NCBI RefSeq assembly: GCF_003574655.1
Contig: NZ_QNUM01000004.1
Location: 62,001-126,000, forward strand
Length of the DNA stretch: 64,000 nt
Direction of reading: 5' to 3'
Origin: Cohaesibacter haloalkalitolerans
GTDB taxonomy: Bacteria; Pseudomonadota; Alphaproteobacteria; Rhizobiales; Cohaesibacteraceae
Part shown: one piece after another, positions 16,804 through 24,921 of the stretch
Layout: each line of letters begins with the position of its first letter
How positions within the stretch are numbered: position 1 is the stretch's first letter
The notes under the pieces: model-generated
Told to the model about the DNA's origin: nothing
The model's input: the letters and a program-made list of their open reading frames with translations, nothing else
The model's database searches: none
Position numbers and translations under genes: made by a program

Positions 16804-17247
16804 ATGATCCGCCACAAGATCATGACACTGGCCATGATAGCCGCACTGGGAATGACAGCCGCCATCACCGGACCGGCACCACAGGCCCAGGCAAAGGATG
16901 GCAAGAACGCAGCGCTTGCAACCGGCATCGTCGTCGGCACGGTGGCTGGAGCCATCGCCATGAACGCAGTCAAGGACAACAAGCGCCCTGTCACCGTGCA
17001 CCGCGCGCCTCCCCCGCCCAAGCACTATGCCCCGGCACCGCGCAAAGACTATGCGCCGCGCAGAGATTATGCACCGCGCAAGGCCTATGCTCCAAACCCG
17101 CCACGGTATCACGCACCAAATCCACGCTCGGTCGTCATGAGCCGGGAACAGATCAGACGCTGCTCCGAGCGCTACCGGTCCTTCAACCCCAGAACCGGCT
17201 ATTACACCGGTTATGACGGCAGGAAGCACCTGTGCACGCTGCGCTAA
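16804..17247 (+). CDS. BA14K-family secreted protein (paralog 1)
   Basis: 147 residues with a signal peptide (about 1-33, ending QAQAKDG), a short hydrophobic glycine-rich segment (ALATGIVVGTVAGAIAM), a Pro/Tyr/Arg-rich low-complexity stretch with repeated DYAPR units, and the C-terminal BA14K signature RCSERYRSFNPRTGYYTGYDG ending in a Cys. The two Cys of that motif could form a disulfide. BA14K proteins were named from an immunoreactive Brucella protein and are envelope or secreted proteins of unclear role. A strong SD (AAGGAG) precedes the ATG. First of three tandem paralogs facing the ECF sigma operon. Confidence 0.88.
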   Translation: MIRHKIMTLAMIAALGMTAAITGPAPQAQAKDGKNAALATGIVVGTVAGAIAMNAVKDNKRPVTVHRAPPPPKHYAPAPRKDYAPRRDYAPRKAYAPNPPRYHAPNPRSVVMSREQIRRCSERYRSFNPRTGYYTGYDGRKHLCTLR

Positions 17248-17316
17248 CACGAGCGCCCTTGTAACGACAACAGACCCGGCCCGATCACGCAGGGCAAAGG
17301 GCTGAACAGAACGAGA

Positions 17317-17341
17317 ATAAGCCGCCGTCAAGGCGGCTTAT
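17317..17341 (+). terminator. Hairpin after BA14K paralog 1
   Basis: Perfect ten-base stem ATAAGCCGCC / GGCGGCTTAT with a five-base loop. No T-run follows, so termination strength is uncertain. Confidence 0.55.
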
Positions 17342-17446
17342 CAGCAAGATGAGCGGGAGAAAGCCGGCTTACACAAATAAGTGAAATCATAACCCTCTGA
17401 AATTACAGCAATTATTAGAAATTCCGAAATTTTCTGAACTTTTTTA

Positions 17447-17471
17447 GAACCAACTCCCATCCCACGGCGAC
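17447..17471 (+). promoter_or_regulatory. ECF-type promoter of second BA14K gene
   Basis: GAACC and CGAC separated by exactly 16 bases, 92 bases before the ATG at 17563. Identical core and spacing to the element in front of the ECF sigma gene, so both are likely read by the same sigma factor. Confidence 0.6.
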
Positions 17472-17562
17472 TGATGAGTATGAGCGCAACAGACAGCGCA
17501 CCGCATCAAGCAAGACAAAGAAAAACGACAGCAACAGCCGAGAAACCCAACGGAGAGAGACC

Positions 17563-17898
17563 ATGTTCAAGAAAACCATCGCAACTTTCGCAATGATCGC
17601 AACCATCGCAACGACCGCAAGCCTGGCCGTATCCACCACCGAAGCCGAAGCCGCAGGCGGACGGCACGCAGCCTTCGCAGTCGGCGCAATCACCGGCCTG
17701 GCAGTCGGAGCCATCGCAGCCAACGGCAACTATTATCGCCCATACTATGGCCCACGCGGCCCGGCACGCGGTTACTATGGTCGCCCGGCCCCCTGGACGC
17801 CGGCCTGGTATCGCTACTGCTCGAACCGTTACCGGTCTTTTGATCCGCATACCGGCTACTTCGTGACCTATGGTGGTCACCACCGCTTCTGCCGTTAG
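17563..17898 (+). CDS. BA14K-family secreted protein (paralog 2)
   Basis: 111 residues: signal peptide (about 1-30), a Gly/Ala hydrophobic segment (HAAFAVGAITGLAVGAIAANG), a short Tyr/Pro/Arg linker and the C-terminal BA14K motif YCSNRYRSFDPHTGYFVTYGG ending FCR. The shortest of the three paralogs, because the low-complexity linker is reduced. An SD (GGAGAGA) precedes the ATG. The promoter element upstream ties it to the ECF sigma operon. Surface or periplasmic location is expected; function unknown. Confidence 0.87.
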   Translation: MFKKTIATFAMIATIATTASLAVSTTEAEAAGGRHAAFAVGAITGLAVGAIAANGNYYRPYYGPRGPARGYYGRPAPWTPAWYRYCSNRYRSFDPHTGYFVTYGGHHRFCR

Positions 17899-18182
17899 GC
17901 TCTGCGGTCTCTGGTGAAAACCGGCAAAGAGATCTCCGCTTCAAAGGTCGCCATCCGGCGGCCTTTCCCTCTGTTGCCCGGTCATTTCCCGGACATATCC
18001 AAAGAGGCCGCAGGCCACTCATGCCCCCCCCTAAAAAGCCGGTGGAAACAAAAAGAAAAAAATCAAATCACTTTGAAGTGTTTTGAAAAATTACAATTCG
18101 GAAACAATAATTCTGCCATTATTCAATGCATAATCGCAGGCATTGACTATTGGTTGCGACAGTCCCACTCTTGGAGCATTCA

Positions 18183-18605
18183 ATGATGAAACACAAAATC
18201 AGTATCTATCTATTGCTTGCAGCCTTGTTGCCTGCAATTGCAATGACGATGGCGACGCAGAAAGCCAACGCCAGAGATGGTCGGAATGCAGCCTTTGCGA
18301 CAGGGCTGATCGCAGGGGCCGTTGGTGGTGCTGCAATCATGGCGAATGATCGCCACTACAACCCGCCACGCCGCTATTACCGCCCGGCTCCGCCACCACC
18401 ACGCTACTATCGTCCGGCACCGCCGCGCTATTATCGCCCTGTGGCACCGCGTTACTATCGTCCAGCCCCGCCACCGCGCTATTATGGCCGTATGGCACCT
18501 TGGACCCCTGAATGGTACAGCTATTGCCATTCCAAATACCGGTCCTTCAACCCGCGTACCGGCTATTTCACAACCTATGGCGGACAACAGAGATTCTGCC
18601 GTTAG
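18183..18605 (+). CDS. BA14K-family secreted protein (paralog 3)
   Basis: 140 residues with a signal peptide (about 1-30, ending TQKANA), a Gly/Ala segment (FATGLIAGAVGGAAIMAND), a repetitive Tyr-Tyr-Arg-Pro-Ala-Pro-Pro linker with about six copies of RYYRPxxP, and the C-terminal motif YCHSKYRSFNPRTGYFTTYGG ending FCR. The C-terminus is closest to paralog 2. The start at 18183 (ATGATG) has GGAG upstream. Unlike the other two, I find no GAACC-N16-CG element before it. An intrinsic terminator follows. Confidence 0.87.
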   Translation: MMKHKISIYLLLAALLPAIAMTMATQKANARDGRNAAFATGLIAGAVGGAAIMANDRHYNPPRRYYRPAPPPPRYYRPAPPRYYRPVAPRYYRPAPPPRYYGRMAPWTPEWYSYCHSKYRSFNPRTGYFTTYGGQQRFCR

Positions 18606-18618
18606 GCCTTGATGACCC

Positions 18619-18652
18619 AAAGACCCTCCTGCCTTGCATGAGGGTCTTTTTT
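18619..18652 (+). terminator. Intrinsic terminator after BA14K paralog 3
   Basis: Ten-base stem AAAGACCCTC / GAGGGTCTTT with an 11-base loop, followed by further T residues. Confidence 0.85.
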
Positions 18653-18859
18653 GCCCATCTTCTGCTTTTTGTCGATGCACCCTAGCCAGCATCCCTTGTA
18701 TATCAGCCAAATAAAAAATGGTCTGGCTTTTCACCGCGCGCCTTTGCCTTTATACCTTTGGCAATCGCAACCAACCGAGGTAACCCCGGCCTGTCCAACA
18801 AAGCAGGCCGAGCCACAGCAGCGCCCTACTGGCCAACCGACAGACAAGCGGACGGAACA

Positions 18860-19135
18860 ATGGACATCAACACAATTGCAAAAATCTTCCTCGCTGCCAT
18901 GTTCAGCCCTCCCGGCATTGCCAATTTCGTGGTCTCGACCGTACTCAAAAAGCGCCTGCATGCAACAGCAGCCGCCTTTATCGCCTCGGCGGCCCTTGTG
19001 TTCATGAACAGCAAGGGCCTAGCCACGATCCCACGAGGGCAGTATGTCACTGTCATCATTTGCACCGTCATCGCCATGATGATTGTCGCCCATGTCGCCT
19101 TCACCATCGGCGAAAAAGTCATCCGGAAAAAGTAG
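18860..19135 (+). CDS. Small membrane protein, unknown function
   Basis: 91 residues from the ATG at 18860; the earlier frame back to 18758 has no protein character. Three hydrophobic stretches are visible (IAKIFLAAMFSPPGIANFVV, ATAAAFIASAALVFM, YVTVIICTVIAMMIVAHVAF), and the C-terminus is basic (GEKVIRKK), so it is a likely integral inner-membrane protein. No family recognised. It follows the BA14K cluster on the same strand but beyond a strong terminator, so it has its own promoter. Confidence 0.6.
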   Translation: MDINTIAKIFLAAMFSPPGIANFVVSTVLKKRLHATAAAFIASAALVFMNSKGLATIPRGQYVTVIICTVIAMMIVAHVAFTIGEKVIRKK

Positions 19136-19521
19136 CGAAGGCTCCGCCTCAAGTGAGAAGAGTGCCAGGTATCGGCTGACATTGACACTTGAAACGGCTA
19201 CAAGCACCATATTCAAGTCTCTGAAATTAAATATTATTTCCGATTCATTTCTTTTGTGGGCGCCCTCTTCCCGGCGGCCAGCAGCCCACCTCGTTTTTGC
19301 AATTCGGGCACCGGCAGAGCCCCACGCCACATGCCCGCATAAGCCGCTGTTCGGGCTCCAGTTGCCGGAAGAATCCTTTCCAGATCACAACTCAGAGGCG
19401 GCACACCGAATGACATCATTAACATTGATATTTTTCAGGAGTGATATCTTTTTACAAAATTAAACACTCCTGTCATAAAACGTTGCGACTTTTGAATTCA
19501 AGAAGATATGCAGCAACTCAA
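19136..19521. other. Intergenic region
   Basis: 386 bases upstream of the GAF-GGDEF-EAL gene, AT-richer near its right end (from about 19420). I see no gene, hairpin or operator that I can support. Confidence 0.4.
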
Positions 19522-21375
19522 ATGATGGAAAATTTGACAGAGGGACAGGAAAGAGCTGAATACGGAACCTTCGACGCTTCCCTTCTTTCAGGTGGTCTGA
19601 TTGCCCGCAGTGAGGCCGATCGACTGGATGCCCTCAGCGATCTCAACATCATGGACACGCCGCCGGACGAACGGTTTGATCGCGTGGTTCGCCTCGCCAC
19701 AGCCTACTTCGGCATGCCGGTATGCAAGATCACACTCGTCGGCAAAGATCGCAACTGGTACAAGGCCTGCGCTGGAACCAGAGAGACGGATGCGCCCCGT
19801 TCAAAGGCCATCTGTTCCTACGCCATTCTGTCGAACGAACCACTCGTGGTTCCGGATCTGACAGAGCATCCCCGTTTCCGCACATATCCAGCGGTGACCG
19901 GAAATGGCAAGTTCCGTTTCTATGCCGGAGCCCCGATCACTCTGGAAAACGGCATAAGGGTTGGGTCCTTCTGTCTTATGGACACGAAACCTCATCCGGA
20001 ATTTGGCGAAGAGCAGATCCGGTTTCTGACAGACCTTGCGCAGATCGTCGCCCATGAACTGATCCTGCATCGCGATCTTGAGCGCGCGGGCGCAAATCGT
20101 GAGGAACGGGACGCACTGACCGGACTGCTCAACGCGGTGTCCATCGAGCGCGAAGTGCAAATCGCCATAGATCACCCAATGGCCGATGCGCAGGGCATGG
20201 CTGTACTCTATGTCGACATCGATGACTTCGGTGAAGTGAACAACGACTATGGAAAACATGCCGGCGACCTGCTACTGAAGGCAACCGCGCGGCGACTTGA
20301 AGATCTCGCAGGGCAGGACCTGGCCATCGGACGTATCTCTGGTGACAAATTCCTTGTCATGGTCAAATCCGTGCAATCGGCTGCAAAGCTGCACAGACTG
20401 GTCCGCCAGGTGCAGCAACTGCTCTCTGCGCCGGTGCATATCTGTGAAGGCTTCATTCATCCAACCGTGAGTGTCGGAGTGGCGCTCGGTCCGCCTTCAG
20501 ACGGCAAGGCCACCACTTTTCAGCGCCATGCCAGCTGGGCGATTCAGGAAGCAAAATCACTGGGCATAAACCAGCTGAAATTCTTCTCCGAAAAAGAGTA
20601 TGAGCGCAATCAGGACGACCTGCGCCTCGCAACCGACCTGCGCAATGCCATCGCCAATAACGAGCTGGAGCTCTATTACCAGCCCTTTGTCGATCTGAAG
20701 AATGGTCGGGTCGTAGGGTATGAAGCGCTGTTGCGCTGGCATCATCCCGAAAAGGGCATGATCATGCCGGGCAAGTTCATTCCCATCGCCGAGCAGACAA
20801 GGCAGATCAGTGCACTGGGCACATGGGCGCTCAACCGGGCTTGTGAAGATGCTGTGAGCTGGAACGAGAACCTGTTTGTATCAGTCAATCTCTCGCCCTT
20901 GCAGTTCAAGCGGCAGGACGTCACCGAAGTCATCAGCACTGCCCTCGCAAGCAGTGGCCTTCCCGGTCATCGGCTGGAAATTGAAATCACCGAGAATGCC
21001 CTCATTGATGATTTCGGGGCGGTCAACGACAAGCTGCAGGCCATTTCCAATCTGGGCGTGACCATCACTTTGGACGATTTCGGCACGGGCTACTGTAATC
21101 TGAACTATTTGGTATCCCTGAAAATCGACAAGCTGAAGATCGACAAGGCGTTCATTGGCAGCGTCGAGCGCGACGACCGCACCCGCACGATCGTCGCGAT
21201 GATCGCCAACCTGTCGCGCTATCTGAATACGAGTGTCGTCGCAGAGGGCGTGGAGCTTCCCACCCAGCATGAAATTGTCCGTATGATCGGATGCGATATC
21301 GGCCAGGGGTTCCTGTATGGCAAGCCCCTGCCGAAACAGCAGCAGGACGCCAACCGCATCTATTCCTTCGCCTGA
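19522..21375 (+). CDS. GAF-GGDEF-EAL protein, probable c-di-GMP phosphodiesterase
   Basis: 617 residues, cytoplasmic, without membrane segments. Order: GAF domain (about 30-190; DERFDRVVRLATAYFGMPVC, GSFCLMDTKPHPEF), GGDEF domain (about 200-355) and EAL domain (about 365-610). The GGDEF signature has decayed to SGDKF, so cyclase activity is unlikely. The EAL domain looks intact: YEALLRWHHPEKG, VNLSPLQF, EITENAL, LDDFGTGYCNLNYL, KIDKAFI, VAEGVE and GQGFLYGKPL. The net effect should be c-di-GMP hydrolysis, with GAF as sensor. The start is uncertain: no good SD before ATG 19522, and the frame is open to a GTG at 19441. Confidence 0.9.
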   Translation: MMENLTEGQERAEYGTFDASLLSGGLIARSEADRLDALSDLNIMDTPPDERFDRVVRLATAYFGMPVCKITLVGKDRNWYKACAGTRETDAPRSKAICSYAILSNEPLVVPDLTEHPRFRTYPAVTGNGKFRFYAGAPITLENGIRVGSFCLMDTKPHPEFGEEQIRFLTDLAQIVAHELILHRDLERAGANREERDALTGLLNAVSIEREVQIAIDHPMADAQGMAVLYVDIDDFGEVNNDYGKHAGDLLLKATARRLEDLAGQDLAIGRISGDKFLVMVKSVQSAAKLHRLVRQVQQLLSAPVHICEGFIHPTVSVGVALGPPSDGKATTFQRHASWAIQEAKSLGINQLKFFSEKEYERNQDDLRLATDLRNAIANNELELYYQPFVDLKNGRVVGYEALLRWHHPEKGMIMPGKFIPIAEQTRQISALGTWALNRACEDAVSWNENLFVSVNLSPLQFKRQDVTEVISTALASSGLPGHRLEIEITENALIDDFGAVNDKLQAISNLGVTITLDDFGTGYCNLNYLVSLKIDKLKIDKAFIGSVERDDRTRTIVAMIANLSRYLNTSVVAEGVELPTQHEIVRMIGCDIGQGFLYGKPLPKQQQDANRIYSFA

Positions 21376-21415
21376 AGGTCGCCAAAGCCGCCAGCCGTCA
21401 ACTCCGGCGTTTGAC

Positions 21416-21877
21416 TTAACGGCAGCTCTTGAACTTGTAGACATTGACCGGCAGAGCCATGCCAGCAATGAAATCGTCAGGCCGGGCCATGTGCCAGTCG
21501 GCAACCGTGTCAAACTGCTCGTCGTTCATCTTCATGCTGGCCAGCGTCTGACGCAGATGGGCGAAGACATAATACTTCACCTGACCATCTTCCAAGATTG
21601 TCTCGACGGGCACATCGACGGGCTCTTCATCCGTTGTCACAACCTGCATCCAGCAGGCCGAATTACCATTTGAGCAGCCCTGTTCCGCTTCGATGGTCCA
21701 GACCGCCTGCCCATCGGCCTGCTTTTCCAGCACAAAGGAATCAGAGGGGCCTGACGTTTTCAACGTCTGCAGATTGCCGTCGGTATCTTCCGCCTCATAG
21801 AGCGCACCATTGGCACATTCTTCAGCATGAACGGCAGGAGACAGCAACAAAAGGGCGGGAAGGATATAGCGGATCAT
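21416..21877 (-). CDS. Small secreted protein, unknown function
   Basis: 153 residues starting MIRYILPALLLLSPAVHAEE, a clear signal peptide cleaved near residue 18. The mature part has five Cys residues (EECANG, QGCSNGNSACWM, FKSC near the end), so disulfides are likely in the periplasm. No family recognised. An upstream AAGGAAAG supports the ATG at 21877; the frame runs on to 22057 without protein character. It lies downstream of the RpiR regulator gene on the same strand (82-base gap) but is probably unrelated to sugar metabolism. Confidence 0.68.
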   Translation of the reverse strand: MIRYILPALLLLSPAVHAEECANGALYEAEDTDGNLQTLKTSGPSDSFVLEKQADGQAVWTIEAEQGCSNGNSACWMQVVTTDEEPVDVPVETILEDGQVKYYVFAHLRQTLASMKMNDEQFDTVADWHMARPDDFIAGMALPVNVYKFKSCR

Positions 21878-21959
21878 GATGGTCGTCTTTCCTTGGATTC
21901 GCCCGCATCTTTTCACACTGCAAGTTGAAACAAAAGGACTTTCAGATCTGCCCACAGGG

Positions 21960-22802
21960 TCAGATATGTTTGTAGATGACCGAGTCCGTGGCAAGGTCGA
22001 TCCGCTTGCGAACACCGGCATCGCGCCAGTAGAGCGTCTCATAGATGGTGTCAGCAACCGAAATCTGGCTGATCACCGAAAGCCCCGAGCCGCTGGTGAT
22101 CGGACTGTCAGACGCCACGGCCAGCAGATGGTGAGAACTCAGATCGGCCACAGCATTGCGCCGCCGCCCCGTTATGCTGACAATCGAGGCCTTGGCGCGT
22201 TTGCCGATCTTGAGCACATCGATGATGTCGCGCGTGCCACCCGAAGCGGAAAAGGCAATGATCATATCCCGTTCGTCGACGTTGGAGGCAAGCATGGTCG
22301 CCAGATGCATGTCCGTCGGACGGTGGCTCATCAGCCCAGCCCGCATCAGCTTGTAATGCATGAAGGTCGCGGCAACGGAAGAAGCCCCCACGGCAACGAT
22401 GATGATCCGCCGCGCCGATACGATCAGGTCGGCGACCTTGTCGATCTCCTTGAGTTCCAGCAGATCCCGCGTCGCCTCCAGCCCCTTGAGATAATCCGGG
22501 AACCGGTGGGTATCATCCTTGCCCGCACCAGTCTCAGCATCGGACTTGAGGGCGTTTTCGACCGAGATCTCCTTGGCAATCGCCAGCTTGAGTTGGGAGA
22601 AGGTCTGATATCCGAGTTCGCGGCAGAAGCGATAGATGGTCGCCACGCTGATGTTGGCACTGGCCGCCAGCTCGTCGACCGACATGGTGGTCACTTCAAC
22701 GGGATGCTGGTTGATGAACTGGGCGATCTTGCGCAGTTTCGGCGTCATGTTTGCGCTGTTGAAGCGGAGTTCCGAAAGAACTGGGGTCGTGCCTTGGTTC
22801 AT
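21960..22802 (-). CDS. MurR/RpiR-family transcriptional regulator
   Basis: 280 residues: N-terminal helix-turn-helix of the RpiR type (about 35-85, MSVDELAASANISVATIYRF, then CRELGYQTFSQLK) and C-terminal SIS sugar-phosphate binding domain (about 125-255, IIIVAVGASSVAATFMHYK, MIIAFSASGGTRDI). It is divergent from the nanE-nanK-ABC-nagBA operon across a 330-base AT-rich region with repeated boxes. RpiR regulators of amino-sugar operons usually respond to a phosphorylated intermediate such as ManNAc-6P or GlcNAc-6P, so it is the likely local repressor. Confidence 0.92.
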   Translation of the reverse strand: MNQGTTPVLSELRFNSANMTPKLRKIAQFINQHPVEVTTMSVDELAASANISVATIYRFCRELGYQTFSQLKLAIAKEISVENALKSDAETGAGKDDTHRFPDYLKGLEATRDLLELKEIDKVADLIVSARRIIIVAVGASSVAATFMHYKLMRAGLMSHRPTDMHLATMLASNVDERDMIIAFSASGGTRDIIDVLKIGKRAKASIVSITGRRRNAVADLSSHHLLAVASDSPITSGSGLSVISQISVADTIYETLYWRDAGVRKRIDLATDSVIYKHI

Positions 22803-23132
22803 CTGTTCAATTGCCCGGTATCAGAGTGATGGGTGCAGAATCGGGTTCTGCCATTCTGAAGCAGTTGCTTCATCTGCGAAAGATCCAAAAGACTTGCAGG
22901 ATCAGTTTCCCTTTCCCGCACGGCAAGGAACAGGCCGGGGTAAAACCGAGGAAAAGGCCGCAACGCCGCACTTCTGGTAGCCAAGTCTATTGGAGCCATT
23001 TTAAAATAGCAAAATATTGTCAAACTAATTTATTTTGAAAATAGATTATTGTCAAAATTATTTTTCCGCGATATGGTCAACCCAACCGGGCACTCCCGTG
23101 CCACTCAATTTTTGAAATGCTTAGGAAACCTG
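22803..23132. other. Divergent control region of the amino-sugar operon
   Basis: 330 bases between the RpiR gene and nanE. The segment 22995-23065 is very AT-rich and holds a direct repeat and a near-palindrome, listed as a candidate operator. No gene. Confidence 0.6.
23015..23056 (+). promoter_or_regulatory. Candidate RpiR operator (direct repeat plus near-palindrome)
   Basis: The decamer TATTGTCAAA occurs at 23015-23024 and again at 23047-23056, 32 bases apart (about three helical turns). Between them TATTTTGAAAATA (23031-23043) is a near-perfect palindrome. The array lies 77 bases before nanE. Confidence 0.45.
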
Positions 23133-23849
23133 ATGACGGGAACAGCAATCGATACCAAGGCTGGAATTCTGAAGGCGCTGCAAGATGGCCTCATTGTTTC
23201 AGTGCAACCAATTGACGGTGGAGCAATGGATCGCGACGAGGTCGTGGTGGCCATGGCTTCTGCTGCCGTGGATGGAGGCGCTCAAGGGCTGCGGATCGAA
23301 GGCGCCAATCGACTGGCCGCTGTTCGCGCCGCATTGCCAAACACGCCCATTGTCGGCCTCGTCAAACGGGACTTCGAAGAGTGGCCCCTGCGCATCACCG
23401 CCCTGATGGAAGATGTCCACGCTTTGGCCAAGGCCGGAGCAGACATCATCGCCATCGACGGCACCGATCGCCCCCGGCCCCATTCCTTTGCCGAGCTGGC
23501 CAAGGCAGCCCATGACCATGGCTGTCTCGTGATGGCCGACCTGTCCACCGAACAGGAGGCAGACAACTGCCTCAGGGACGGTGCCGACATCATCGGCACC
23601 ACCATGTCCGGCTACACGGGCGAAGCCCCGACACCGGAAGAGCCAGACTTTCCCCTGCTCGAGGCCGTGGCCAAAAAGGGCGGCTTCGTCATCGCCGAAG
23701 GGCGCTTCTCGACGCCAGATCTCTGCCGCGCTGCCATCGAACGCGGCGCAGACTGCGTGACCGTCGGCTCCGCCCTCACCCGTCTGGAAATCATGACCCA
23801 GCTGTTTTCCAATGCGGTCGCAGCCGCGCGCAAGGACCACCGGCCATGA
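23133..23849 (+). CDS. nanE: N-acetylmannosamine-6-phosphate 2-epimerase
   Basis: Converts ManNAc-6-phosphate to GlcNAc-6-phosphate in the cytoplasm. 238 residues of TIM-barrel NanE type: GLIVSVQPIDGGAMD at the first strand (VSxQ motif), VGLVKRDFEE with the catalytic Lys, ADIIAIDGTDRPRP, VMADLSTEQEA with Asp/Glu, GTTMSGYTG and FVIAEGRFSTP near the phosphate site. ATG 23133 has AGGAAA upstream and matches the family N-terminus; an upstream extension to 23049 lacks similarity. First gene of the operon that continues with nanK. Confidence 0.93.
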   Translation: MTGTAIDTKAGILKALQDGLIVSVQPIDGGAMDRDEVVVAMASAAVDGGAQGLRIEGANRLAAVRAALPNTPIVGLVKRDFEEWPLRITALMEDVHALAKAGADIIAIDGTDRPRPHSFAELAKAAHDHGCLVMADLSTEQEADNCLRDGADIIGTTMSGYTGEAPTPEEPDFPLLEAVAKKGGFVIAEGRFSTPDLCRAAIERGADCVTVGSALTRLEIMTQLFSNAVAAARKDHRP

Positions 23850-23906
23850 CGACTTTCCTGCCGATCCTCTCAAGCTTCAACGCCAGCTGAAAGCGAGTAT
23901 GACGCC

Positions 23907-24806
23907 ATGATCGCCAATCATCTCAGTGGAACAGGCCTTGATGTCGGCGGGACAAAAATCGCAGCCGCGCGGTTCGAGAATGGCCAGATTGTCGCCCGAG
24001 CCCGTGCCGAAACGGTTGGTCAGGCGGACATCAACAGCCAACTCGATTGCATGGCCAGCCTTCTGGAAGAAGTGGGGCATGTGAGTGGAAGCCCCGTCGG
24101 CGTGGCGCTGACCGGACGCGTGACCCGCACCGGCGACTGGCTGGCGGTCAACCGCTCAACCCTCTCCAACCTGACCGGTCCAAATCTTCAGACTCTGGCA
24201 ACCGAGCGCTTTTCCGGTCCGGTGTCGCTGATCAACGATGCCGCCGCCGCTGCCCTTGGCGAATACCGCTTCGGGGCGGGTGTCGGCTCCAACAGCATGG
24301 CCTTTGTCACTGTCTCCACCGGCGTCGGCGGCGGCCTTGTGCTCGATGGCAAGCTGTTGCAGTCCGATGATGGCCTTGCCGGACACATCGGCTTTTCAAG
24401 CGCCAGACAAGGCAGTGAGCGCTGCGGTTCCGGGCGCATCGGCACCATGGAATCCATCGCCAGCGGTAGGGCGATTGCCCGCTACGGCTCACAGCTGGCG
24501 GGCAAGGACGTGGACACCCCCGAAATTTTCGCGCTTTGGCGTCAGGGCACGCCGTGGGCAACCACCGCCGTCGAACAGTCCGCCCGCTCCATTGCCGAGC
24601 TTTGCGCCAACTTGCGCGCCATTCTGGGCCTGGACCGGATCGTCATCGGCGGCAGTGTGGGGCTTGCGGCCGGCTATCTGGATTGCGTCTCGCGGTTCCT
24701 TCAGAGCGAAGAGCCAGCCCTTTTTCATGTCGACCTGAAACCGGCCGAGCTCGGTCAGGACAGCCCGCTATTTGGGGCCTTGCAGTTTGCTGCGGATCGG
24801 GTGTGA
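23907..24806 (+). CDS. nanK: ROK-family kinase, probable N-acetylmannosamine kinase
   Basis: 299 residues. The ATP phosphate-binding motif LDVGGTKIAAARF is at the N-terminus; a second nucleotide motif lies at VTVSTGVGGGLVLDG and the sugar-contact His in GHIGFSS. Its position directly after nanE argues for ManNAc phosphorylation, which would supply the epimerase. The usual ROK zinc motif CxCGxxGCxE is degenerate: only one Cys remains in GSERCGSGRIGTMES. This is a real departure from NanK, although zinc-less ROK kinases exist. The gap to nanE is 57 bases. Confidence 0.85.
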   Translation: MIANHLSGTGLDVGGTKIAAARFENGQIVARARAETVGQADINSQLDCMASLLEEVGHVSGSPVGVALTGRVTRTGDWLAVNRSTLSNLTGPNLQTLATERFSGPVSLINDAAAAALGEYRFGAGVGSNSMAFVTVSTGVGGGLVLDGKLLQSDDGLAGHIGFSSARQGSERCGSGRIGTMESIASGRAIARYGSQLAGKDVDTPEIFALWRQGTPWATTAVEQSARSIAELCANLRAILGLDRIVIGGSVGLAAGYLDCVSRFLQSEEPALFHVDLKPAELGQDSPLFGALQFAADRV

Positions 24807-24921
24807 CCATGACTGACTGAATTTCCCTTGCTGATGAGATCTCCGACGGAACACGGTCGATCATGCAGCAGGGAATGGGAACGAATTGAGCAACAAGTCA
24901 TAAGCAACAGAGGAGAATAAA

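Larger units (their letters stand above)
17248..17562. other. Intergenic region with hairpin and ECF-type promoter
   Basis: 315 bases between BA14K paralogs 1 and 2. Contains a terminator-like hairpin (17317-17341) and an ECF-type promoter element (17447-17471). The stretch 17375-17450 is AT-rich. No gene. Confidence 0.6.

Noticed and set aside
18086-18160. A third ECF-type promoter before BA14K paralog 3
   Set aside because: A CGAC occurs at 18157-18160, but the bases 16 upstream are GCAGG, not GAACC.
16804-18605. The repetitive Tyr/Pro/Arg codons as a CRISPR or DNA repeat array
   Set aside because: Repeats are in frame, short and imperfect, and explained by low-complexity protein linkers.
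22803-23132. Riboswitch in front of nanE
   Set aside because: No conserved aptamer-like stem arrangement could be traced; the region is simple AT-rich DNA better explained as operator sequence.
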